A stretch of DNA of 64,000 bases, taken from positions 14,728,984 through 14,792,983 of the forward strand of contig NC_067127.1 of NCBI RefSeq assembly GCF_021347895.1, given 5' to 3'. The notes under the pieces were generated by a model, which saw nothing but the letters and a program-made list of their open reading frames with translations, was not told the DNA's origin and ran no database searches. Below, piece by piece: positions 49,201 to 61,200 of this stretch (the stretch's first letter is position 1; each line of letters opens with the position of its first letter). This stretch comes from Acanthochromis polyacanthus. Its lineage: Eukaryota; Chordata; Actinopteri; Pomacentridae. Position numbers and translations under genes: made by a program.

Positions 49201-52200
49201 GTAATGTGCAGATTTTTCATCCTATGGCTGAAAATGGACAATTATGGCGGAAACCGCTGGAAAACAGCTGGTTCTCACAGAGTTTTCTGGCTCTGTATCT
49301 CTACCGTATTGCCTGGAACCTTTAATGAGTAATGTTGTCCGTGAGATGATGAGAGGTTTCAGAAGATTTTTAATTGCCCATGCAGAATATTTGATATATT
49401 TACTGGCAGACTTTCCCTCTCATGGGATGCAGTCCAAGAAAAAATCCTTCGACTTCAACAAAAACCTCCATGTGCATGATTTAAAAATTTGACTCTGGCA
49501 TTCTCAGTGGTAGTATGAAAACAGACAGTGTGACAGATGGAAACAACCTGCAGGATGGAGCTTATAGAGTCACAAAAATGGCCAAAAAAAATTGTTAGAA
49601 TTATTATTATAATTGTGAAATAAAAACTGCCAGATAATTAAATCTTTAGACCATGTCAGTTTAAGTCTGCATGGAAGCTAGAAGCAGTTGCATGCATGTC
49701 AGTCAAACTTATTACCACTTTTGTGACCATTTCTCTCTTGCTGTTTCTTCACAAATCCTGCAAGATAACCATCTACGTAGCTGCATACGAAGCTCAGAAT
49801 GGTCGACCGTTTCTCCAAGTGGTGGAAACAGCCATCAAGAAGCACAACACCAGATCTATTTGAATCTCTTATGTTAACAGTCATTCAGAGGTATAAAATT
49901 ACTGCTGTTCACATATCAGAAATTCCATCCATTCCATTCCTCTATCTGATCTGAGATCTGGGTGACGCACCCTGTTGCTTCTGTGTTTGAATGAGGATTA
50001 ACACAGTGTGAGCCTGTTGAGCAGAGAATTGCCCGTCACAGACTTTCTCCTCTGAACTTCACCAACATATGAGGAACAGTTGTTGGGTTTCTTTTCCATA
50101 AAACCATCAGTAGCAGGTAGTTAACACTAGCCGCTGTCTTTTTCTGCTGGAGCTCAGAAACTCCTCTGTTCCATAAATACGGGAATTAAAGGCAGGATCA
50201 GGTGGGAGTAAATGACCTGACTGAGGGTGGAGATCCGGGCGGGGCAATTGGCAATACTTATCAAGGGATAATAAAAGCTTAGGCCAAGTGTTTCCAAACA
50301 GACTCCAGTGCTTTTAGTGCGGGAATGCTGTGACTCTTGGGAGCTCTCCTGTAAATTAGCAGTCTTTATGTGTGTGTTTTATGGGGAAAGTACTCTTACA
50401 TCTGCACCGTAATAGATGCTTTGTTTAAAAAAAGATGCAGAAATCCTTCCACTGTTCCCATGTCCAATAATATGATTATGTACGTACAAGTCTCTTGTAA
50501 GCATGCAAAAGCACTTCATTTTGCTTCAACCAATGATGTCCTCTTGTTCCCCAGTGGCTTGTGAAAATGTGAGATAAGCAGTGGGAGTTTGGGACCGGAG
50601 ACCTAAGCAGTCAGCTCCCAGGGGGTCAGTTCACTCAGAGGCCAGCGGAGAGAGGCCATTTCAAGCGTTCTACTTTAATTGCTACTGAGGCCGAAGGCTT
50701 TGCCAGTGCTTCACACTCTGTACCACTATTTGTGCTACGCTGACTGTGTCATATAACCCCATGGCTGAACTGAACAATGTCGCCTCTATGTGTCCAATGA
50801 GCCGTGAATTGCAGTTTTGTGATGAATGTAAGGTGAAGACCTCATGTCTGCTTTTAATGCTGTCATGTTCAATTACAGCTGAGTTGATCGACAGGATTTA
50901 TTCTGCAAATATTTTGATCCATCCATCCATTCTCTATACACCGCTTTATCGTCACTAGGGTCGCGGGGGGTGCTGAAACCTATCCCAGCTGACTCGGGCG
51001 AAGGCGGGGGACACCCTGGACAGGTCGCCAGTCTGTCGCAGGGCAGCTAGGGAAGGCAATGCCTCTCTGGTCAGTCGGTCCATTAGGAAAAGTTAAATGT
51101 TCTGGAACCGTGGACATGCTGAAGTTTGGCACAAAGCAGAGTTGTTATCTTGAGGACTTGTAGACTTGCACAAAATGCATTGGTTCCACCATTCATATGT
51201 GAATAAAAGGAATAAAATAAGCAATTTCAACCTGATTTGTCACATATCTTCCAACAAAATGCATCCGAATCAGATGCTTCTCAGCAAACGTCAAGAGGAC
51301 AAAAGAAGGACTGAAGTATACTGATTAAATCACAGTCTTTTTATTGTGCAAACCCACTAATGTTACAACACTACTCTGTCTTCATCAGAGTCAAAGTGGA
51401 AAAGTCATGAGGCAAACGGAAAAATAAGTGTACAAGTGGCTGATCAGGGTTTCAGATCTATTGGATGATAAATCAAAGGATGGGAGTTGTCACAGTCGAT
51501 GTTCAAGTTCAATATGTCAGGGTGGGGTGGTGGTGCATTTCTACGGAAGTAATGATTCATTGTTTAATCAAGAAAAAATGGCTGGTAATTTAACAGATAA
51601 TGAAAATAGATGTGACTCGTTGCTGATCGTCAGCTGAGTAACCAGCCAACAGAAATTCACCAAAAACTGTCCGATATTATCATCAAGGCCGAATCTTTAT
51701 CTATGTGCAGCACCATTTCCCAAATGAGCCCCAAATCATCTGTTTTTGTCTATTCATGTCCTGCACCAGCATTTGCTCTTTCCTGCTGTAGCTCTCTCAG
51801 TGCTGATGAGCTGGGTGGGTTCGGCCATGATGTCTAATGTACTCAAAGCCCAGACTGGCTCTGCGCCTGCATGAGGAAAGAGGATGGGTGGGTGGACACT
51901 GGAAAATGCTGTGATAAAAAGGACAAAAATGAGAAAGTTCAAAAGAACGAGTCACCTAAATGACCAGGGGAAGACACAGGGAAGCGCTTTGTTTTCAGAT
52001 TGCGGGCTTGGCTCCATGTTGGACGTAGAGACGCAGGTTGAAGTTGCAGCTTGTCTGTGTTTTTGCTGCGGCTTTTCGACAGGGAGACCAGAGCCAGACC
52101 CACCAAGTAGCTTTCAAAGAGCCGACTGTAGCTGTTATAGACAAAAGGAGATGAAAAACCAACATGAGTATCTGCTTTTCCCATGTATGTCTTTCAGCGC

Positions 52201-55200
52201 TGTCATCTAATGACGATGCAGGATTTGATCACATTTAGCTCTGTTTTCATTCTGTCTGCATTGTTTCCAAGTCCGATGCCAAGTCAAACACTTCTTTTGT
52301 GGTCTTAGATGGAGCCGCCAGAAGCTCCACAATATATCTCAGAGGCAGTGCCAGCAGGTTAAAAAAAAGATCCACTTTGCTGAGAGTTTGCAGTGGTTAT
52401 TACTTGTATTACTTTTATCGAGTAAATTAAGAAGAGATGACCATCGTTTTGAGAGATGTGTCATTAATTAAAACCAGCTTACTTGGTTTTGTGTTCTATC
52501 TATATACTTGCATCTGTGTTTCCGCTGTGACTTTTTGGCACAGTGATTACTGTCATAATGTCATATCCAGACTGTATGATCTTCTGATAATCTGCAGCGT
52601 AATCAGTCTCTGGGCCAGGCGATAATCATAGAAAGATGTTAAATTACTATAATTGCCCAGATAGTTATATGACAGTTGTTTCTTTGAGGCTACATTTAGC
52701 TTTCATGGCTGTGTGTGTCTTGGTCGGACAAGTTCTTTGCAATAGCCTCGCTGTTTGTGTTCTCTGCAGAAAGATGTGAAGGACGTGTTCACAGCCATCA
52801 CATTCGAGGTGGCCTATAGTCTGGGGAGGCACATGCTGACGGGACACCAGGACCGAGACCTGCCAGCGCTCACTCCAGTGCTACGATGGAGGAAAGGGAA
52901 CAAGATTGCAGTGAGGAATGAGGTACAAAAATGAGTAATATTCGTATCTATTCACATATGGAGTTTTTGAAGTAAAACCCTCCCTGATTTCGGTGACGAT
53001 GACCTTCAGATTTTCATTACTGGAATGAAAAAAGATGAAGAATAATGAAAAGTTGAGTAGCAAGAAGGTAGGGTTTAAAATTTACTCTGAAAACTCATTA
53101 TATGGAGAGACATAATCAGCAGTTGGATTTAAAGCAACCCTCTCTGGGGCACATGAATATAAAAAAATGTTTTCATTATGTTTTTTTTGCAAATTGATTG
53201 TATCTATTGAAATCACTCCAATGGGCATTTATCTTCCTGGAGTTGGATCTTGGGACAAAAAGGATAATTTAAGCTGTTACCTCTGGGGGGAAAAAGAAAA
53301 CTGTCAAGCCCCATTATTAAATCGATCTTTTTTTTCTGAGGAAGAAGGAAGACATTGGAGGATTTATCGCTCTTTAAATAAAATTCTGTGTCACTTGTCC
53401 ATAGTTGTTCTCAAGCTGAAGCTTCTTTCAATCTCATTTTTATTCTGTTGTCATGAATTCCTTCACACTTTTAAAGTGTTCATTGGATCAGGAGTGCTGT
53501 AAGGATTTAGAACTGCAACAAACGATTGTTAGTAGTTATGTTCTCAATTAATAATTTAGTCCATAAAGGGTTTTTAAAACCTGTGAAAAATGCAGTGTAT
53601 CTCATATACATATTGTAGTTGGTTTTCTTACTCTTCAAAAGTGCAAGTCCTAGTCTTTTTATTCTGTTAATCTTGCGCTCATAGTAAGAGGATGATTCAG
53701 ATATTGTTCATTTCCTCGGCTGCCTGCCCTGAAAGTGAAATTCTCCTCTCACTTCATATAAAATGAAAATCACGTCTTCCCATGGACCACAGAAGGAATG
53801 AAGGAAATAGCTCAAATAGGGGTTATGATGATTCGGTATTAGTTACCAGCTTATTATTTTCAGTGTTAGCTTTTCTTGAGTGGAATCCAAAAAGACTGAT
53901 TCATTTATTTTCTTTGCGACCACCTCTAACCTGCCCCACATGTGTTTCCCCTACCGTCTGCGCCGCCTGAAGAACTGAGGGATTTGCGTCTTTCAGCATT
54001 TACAGAATCCATTTATCTGAAACTCATTAACGTGACATCAAACTTTACCGCTTGACTTAAGTTTCCTTTTATGATTTATCCTTAAACCAAAGGCTCTAGT
54101 CTGACTAATTAAAGGAGAGATCAGAGCAGATTGTGACTTTGCTGGATAGAAAAATCTACTTGGTAGCTCCAACAACAACACAACACTGCCCCCTAGTCTG
54201 AATGTGGAGTCAGTGTGTTTGGACTGCATGAGCTCATGTGAACTTTACCGTTTCCTCTTCAGACTTGGTTTGAGAAGAACTGCCTGTCAGACGACTGTGC
54301 TGCAGACCTCAGGCTTCATGGGAAACTGCTGCTCTCTGGGTAAAAACATCCAGCTTTACAGTTCACATTCATTCTCTGTTCTTGGCCTTCTCTTCCAGTC
54401 CTGAGGAAGCAAGCTGACGTCATAGGCCGTGTGGGTGTGGGGAGTGGAACCATGACGCATGCTTGGAGGATATCCATATGTTTTTCCATCGTTAGGGAGT
54501 TCCCTTTCTTTTTATTGTGTATCTCCTGCTGTCTGTACATTTAGTAACGCTTTACGTGTGTCATTCTAACAAGTATTTGTCCTATGCATATTGTTTGTTT
54601 TACACAAAAACAAGTGAATCCTCCCACTTCTCTGTGAATTCTTGCATTCAAAATGAAATGTAGATTTCTTGGTAATTGCTTCTCTTTTAGTGAAGCTTTA
54701 TAAAGTTTATTCCTGAACTACAGTGTTTACTTTATGCCACCCCCAGATTACATAGTAAACCCCATCTGGCCCTCGGAGGAGTGAAGAACGTCTCCTTGAA
54801 CCTGACCATCTCTAACGCTGGAGATGACGCCTACGACACCAACATCTACTTCAACTTCTCCAGAGAGGTTTTCTACATCAACTACTGGCAGAAGGTCTGT
54901 AGCTCTTGGAGTATCTGCTGTTTATTTACTCGGGTGCACATGTTTATTCCTGAAATCCGACTGGGTGTCGTTTTGCTTTAGTTACATGTGAGTGAAACTG
55001 AAGTTGAAATTATACACAAAACCGTATTTTACACATACATATCAGATGGATGGCTTTAGATTTTTTGCTGCGATGTACATTTTCTCAAAGAGAGTTTATT
55101 TTAAAAAACGATATGATTATATGTCTGCAGCGTAGTGTAAACGGTGAAGAAATAGAAAAATTTGCAGACCTGCATGATGACTTTAGCTTAGCCTGAGCTC

Positions 55201-58200
55201 ATGTAGGTAGATAAAAGGATAAAAGGCAGGAGAACCCCAGCTAGAGCAGCAACAGCTGCCCTGTTTCAGAGGGCAGCTCCTCTGGCTGAGCTGTCATACG
55301 CTTCTGTGACTCATTCAAAACAGACGCACCATGTCAGCACAAATGAGCAGTATGTATTAGAGTAAGGCACACATACTTCATTTTCCCACAAGTTTGACTT
55401 ATGTTCCATTCAAATCCCATTATTCATGTCCAGAAAAGCCCTACATAAGGTCCCATTTAATCTTTTAAATGCAGGTATGTAAAATGAGCATTACGGCTGA
55501 CCTTCATGGAGATACTGGTCAGACCCGCTCCTCACATAGTCCGACCTCTAATGATTTCTGCATTCTATCACTGTTAAAGAAATATCTACCCACTGCCATC
55601 CTACATTAGACCTGAGACTCTCCCCGCTGCGTGCAGATGGATTTCACAGTAAACACCTCGGCCTCCGCTCACGTCTGTTCGCTCACTTGTTGCAAACAGA
55701 CCCACAGTCGGCTCACGACTGAGAGAAAGAGACGCCACGTCAGATGGTGTGCTCTGACAGCATCCATCAGGAAGGCTTTTCCCCCCACTCATAATGGATC
55801 TCGTGTTTATCCTCCAGCTGGGTTTTTTAACCCCCGTGATCTCTGTAAAGCACACAACTAGTGATTTAAAACTCCCAACAAAGGTGAAATTGAATTTAAA
55901 TAGAATACATGCTGCAGGCGAATATTAGAAAAACAGTGAGTCCGTTTCAGTTTCATAGCTAATCTAATGAACCGGGCTGACATTAAGTGTCAGGTTACCA
56001 GCAGCCCTAGAGCCTCATTTTGTTCAGGAACCTGGTAAGTCAAGGTGGCCTGCTCCAACAAAAGGAACAGCAGGAATTAATGGCAAAGAAGCTGCTGAGC
56101 AGATTTACTACCGTATGCTCTGTGAGACATTTCTAATTACTACCGAAGAAGTCTGAGGTGATGATTTGACCCTTTTTTGCAAAGTTAAGGTCAGCTCCTA
56201 ACCCTCCCCTGAGGCTTTTTCTCCAGTGAGCAAAGCGTGAACTTGTACTACCCCTGCATTTTTAAGAGGGTGATGTGTTATCTCTCTGTTGTTCTTGCAA
56301 CGCAAGCTGTCAGAAAGCTGCGGAGGTGAATTGGTTTCAGGAGCGCTGCCTTCACACCCGTGGGACTCAGAAACTGCAACACTGGCTTCTGTGTTTTCTT
56401 TAGCTATCTCTGCAGTGTTTGGGCAGTTTTAGCTTCTTCTCTTTTTAGTAGCCAGACCTGTGGCAGATGTTTTGTGTCATTGTATTTCTACATTGGTCTA
56501 AAAGAAAATTACACACACGGATAAACACATACACACACAAAATGGCCTCATATAAATAATAATTTGTTTGATTAAGCTAGTAAGCAGTATATAAAGAGGG
56601 AGCTTCACTACTTATAATATTTATTTACTGCTTAAACATTAACACAGCAGTTGGACTAGATTATATTTATTGGTATTTGTCCAAAAAAAATTACATACAG
56701 TATGTCATAATATAGTAAATCGAGGCAAAATTACAGTTAATTAATCAAATTCATGTTTCATGTCATGCCCTCTGCTCTACTGTTTTGACAAAACTCTTCA
56801 CAAGTGTAAATCGATATCTACACTTTCTAATTTAGATTGATCTATCAGTTTTACCTTCTGTTTATGCTGTAGAGGGTCACCGGTGCTGAGCGAGTGGATG
56901 GATTGCTAGTTCATCACAGCTTTAATGTAAAGAGACAGAACATGCATGGTCACAATCACACCTACAGCTAATTTAGAATCACGAATTATCGTAAACATGC
57001 ATGTCTTTGAACTGTAGGATGTAGGCGGAACACCCAGAAAAACCACAAATACACCAAAAGGCCCCAGTCGGCCTGCTGGTTCAAACCAAATAAAGGATCT
57101 GGAAACTTCTTCCGCCATGGATTTTCTGGTGATTTAACAGTTGGACCAAATGAGCATTGTGGTAAAAAGCCCAGAAGTTGGGAATGCAACTGAGAAATGT
57201 GCGAATTTCAGTGTGCTTTCAAACCAAAGAATATATGAATCACTGATTTTCTTGGCTGTGAAGTGAAACTTTGTGCATGATCTTCATCTTCATACCTGTG
57301 TGGAGAGGATAAAGTAGGTGATGACACTGATTTGGAAAAGGCAGACTAAAGTAAAGCCAAATGTCCAAATAACAAAGTGGTGGGAGACATAAAGAGACAC
57401 GCAGAACATGCAGAAAATAAGCCTCCTGTGTATTGTCATCCACACTGACCGCTCCAGTAGATTCTTCAGCTGACACTGAAGCAGGGTAAACAGTCCTGAT
57501 GATGTTTAATAGCCCTGCCATTTGTGAAAATCCCAGTTTGTATTAGTTCCAGATACAAGAAGACAAGAGAAAGTAAGCAAGAGAAAGAAAGTGAAGAAGT
57601 GCTGGACAAACAGACATTGTCTCTGGAGACGCAGTGGGCCATATGTCCGAGGGCTCTGCTCTGTCTCAAGGGCTGCCAGGTGGGTGATGGGTAAACATGC
57701 TCACTTCCCCAGTCCTGCCCAGCCCCATGGGACAGACGGTGTTTGCACAGCAGCACAGAGGAATACAGGAAGCAGAGGAAATTCCATCATTGCCAGTTAT
57801 GATGGGTCCCACCTCCCCCTCTGCAGGACTCGCTGCAGTCTCCCTGCAAAGGGCAACGCTGCTTATTTAGGCTGACTTAATGAAGACGGAGGGCAAAGCC
57901 ACACGCTGAGCCGACACCGAGAATCTGCTGAATAATGGAGAACAGGAGTGTAGATGGGTGTCTACCTTTAAATATGTCAGCATAGCGCAGACACCATCAC
58001 ACCTCTTTCCTTTATCAAATTTGGAAACGACTCATAAACAGACTCGCAGCAGCCCGTGCATGCAGACGTTTTGTATGACTGACCCAAACACCTCTGTGAA
58101 TATTCCAGGAGCTCTACTCTCCCTTTTTTTGTATTATTAAAGTCCTGAGTTATCTCTGTCCTCTTTCATGCTCCCTCCACATGAGCTCAGCTGACAGCCC

Positions 58201-61200
58201 CCTCAGTGAACTCTCTCGAAAAGAATTCTTACTCCTCGTAGGGTCAAGGCCTGAGTGTTTATACAGCGCAGCCGGTGAAGCTCTATATTGTTTAGACAAG
58301 CTTCCAAACACACAGCCTGGAGGCTGTCCAATTACCCGCCCGCTAAGATGTGTGTGCCATCACTACTTTGTACATTCTTTGTTTAACCCAATTTAGAACT
58401 TCATTGAGACGCTAGAGTCTATTTGTTTACATTCAGAAATATATATAATGATAATCTGAAAGTATACTCTGTATGTTTGCAGGTATGTCTCCAAGAATGT
58501 ACAGCGTTGTGCCGGAAATTTGTATTTATTTTACCATCCGAAGCCACTACTGATCTTCTTTCCTTAACTTATCAACACTGATTGTTCTGTCACAGTCTGC
58601 GTCTTGTCTGCCGCTTCTTCCTCACTGTATCTTCTGTCTCCATATGTCTCACCCACTCTGTCTCCAGTCAGTCTGTCCTCACCGCCTCCTCACTCTCCGT
58701 CTATCTGTCTTTTTGCAGGAAGAGAAGGGTATTTCCTGTGCACTTGTTGATTTGGACTTCCTCAAATGCAGAGTGGGATTTCCCTTCATGAGAGCGCAGA
58801 CTAAGGTAAGAACTAATTATTTAAACCTACACGCAGCATTTTGAGAAAATACTTAAATCACAGTGCATTGGTGTGCAGAAAATTGAGTATTGACTGCATT
58901 TTTACAAGAGAAAAGAATGCAGTGTCTGACAGCAAATGAGCTTTATCACATGGAAAACTGTTCTCATGGTTGCAGTTATCTTATTTATTCTCTCTTTTTC
59001 TTCTCTCAAGTATCATTTTGCAGTGATTTTTGACACCAGTCAGCTCTCTGGGGAAAATGATACGTTGCAGTTCTTAGTTCAAGCAAAAAGGTAAAAGTTT
59101 CACATTTTAGTGCATAACTAAGAGTAATTATTTTTTGGAATGAGCGATTTCCTGTGAATTTAGATGCTTATTTAAAATGTGCCCAAATTTATGCTTTGGT
59201 GTTCCTTTGTTTCAGCGCCAATCCTGAGCACAAACTCTCCGACAACAGTTTAGATCTTTCCATCCCTCTGATTCATGAGACAGACACCACTATTACTGGG
59301 TAAGAGCACAACAAACACTAACACTCATAGCTATGTAGGCGTTTTAAGTAGGTAAAGTTTTGTTTATATAGCCCTTTTTAATACCTTGGTTTTCAAGTGC
59401 TTTATCAATAAATTCTGCACAAAATAAAACTGTTCAATTTTATATGCCTCAAATAAAGAGTTGAACTGGTCCATCTGTTGGCTCTCAGGCAGAGAGGGAG
59501 TTCTTTCTCTCAATATGGAGGATGTCAACTTGAAAAGCCTTATCTCTGAACGCTTTATCTTAGCTCTGCTTCACAGAGAAGGGAGGGAGATGTAAAACAG
59601 CCTAGAGGTCTGACATCTGATAAAGCTGCTGTCTTTAATGTGAGGGGAGGCTTCGGAGCAAAGCTGGACACATATCTTAGCTGCTAAAGACAGCGCTGCT
59701 GTTCAGCCGAACATGATCGAAGCCAGAGATTTTGATGAAGCTTTTTTAAATGTTGCTTCTGCTCCATTTAAATATGTATTTGTTATGTTAATGAATTTAG
59801 TTCCATCTCCCTCCCTAACAATGTGCTTGTTATCCGCAGTGTGGTAGCACCGAGCTCTTTTGTCTACGGAAACTCCATCGATGCCTCCCGCTTCATCCAG
59901 CTAGAAGACATGGAGTGCAACTTTCAGCTTCTCAATCTCACTTTCCAGGTAGGACAAGCACAGATCGTATAGGATTTTTACTTTCGGACATTTTCCTATA
60001 TATTCACTCCTCTTTTCTTTGGTCTCCATTTTCTCTCTGTCTCTGTGTGATGTGGTTCCAGGCCATAAACAAGGGGCCCAGCAGGCTGCCTGGCTCCACT
60101 GTGGACATCAGGATACCTAACCGGCTGGCTGGCAGCGGAGCTGACATGTTCCACATCATTGAAACACAGGTGGATGCCAACAGCAGTCTATCCACATTAT
60201 TTGTCCAGCGTAAATCGTAATTTATGAGTTTATTCACCTGCAGGCAGCCACATTTTTAGCTCATTTATCCGGCCTTGGCCTGTCGGTCTTCCTTGTCCTC
60301 ATGGCACAGCTGCTGGCGTCCATCGCAGAGCATAGGTTTTTTAATTTATTTATTTAACCTTTATTTAACCAAGTAAGTTAGTCGAGAACTGATTCTCATT
60401 TTCAGTAACGGCCTAGCCAAGAGGCAGCACATGAACAAGATAAACAATAAAACAGATTGCATAAAGATAAAGAGACTTTGTTGTGGGCTGCTCAGCGGCG
60501 TAGTGGTTAGCACTTTCGCCTTGCAGCAAGAAGATCCCCGGTTCGAATCCTGGGGCCTGGGATCTTTCTGCATGGAGTTTGCATGTTCTCCCTGTGCATG
60601 CATGGGTTTCCTCCGGGCACTCCGACTTCCTCCCACAGTCCAAAAACATGCTCAGGTTAATTGACTACTCTAAATTGCCCGTAGGTGTGAATGCGAGTGT
60701 GATTGTTCGTCTATATATATGTAGCCCTGCGACAGACTGGCGACCTGTCCAGGGTGTCCCCTGCCTTCGCCCGAGTCAGCTGGGATAGGCTCCAGCACCT
60801 CCCGTGACCCTAGTGAGGATAAAGCGGTGTATAGAGAATGGATGGACTTTGTTGTCATTTTGCAGAAGTTTGCGTGGAAGAACACGACAATTAGCAGCAG
60901 TGCAATTAAGATTAAAAATAGATAAAAATACATGTACAGCAAATCACACAATATTACAAAACAAATTACACACTGGCTTGTACAATGGAAAGGTTAAAAA
61001 CAGGTTCAGTGGTCCTGAAGTGTCACGCTAACTGAATTTTTGAAAGTGGTACATATAAGGTGAGATTTAGGGATAGTTGGAAAGAATTCCAGTCATTACT
61101 GGCAGAAGACTGGAATGAGGATCGACTGAGAGTGGTATGGACTTTGGAAATGCGAAGGTTAGTGAAACTGTTGGAACGATGAGTACGGGTGGAGTTATGA

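Larger units (their letters stand above)
34833..52769 (+). other. itga9 intron 15, 17.9 kb
   Basis: By far the longest intron in the window. It contains a hAT transposase fragment (38114-38407), a 26-base C run (41162-41187), a foldback MITE (44395-44797) and a truncated SINE-like copy (50917-51045). The remainder is mostly AT-rich with scattered complex stretches (for example 35470-35760, 36560-36960, 50570-50760) that could be regulatory. I recognise no protein or RNA gene; open frames up to about 130 codons lack known domains. Confidence 0.7.

Noticed and set aside
60490..60560. Possible tRNA gene
   Set aside because: A-box-like and B-box sequences are present, but the clover-leaf does not pair properly and the segment is the head of a SINE-like element with target duplications.
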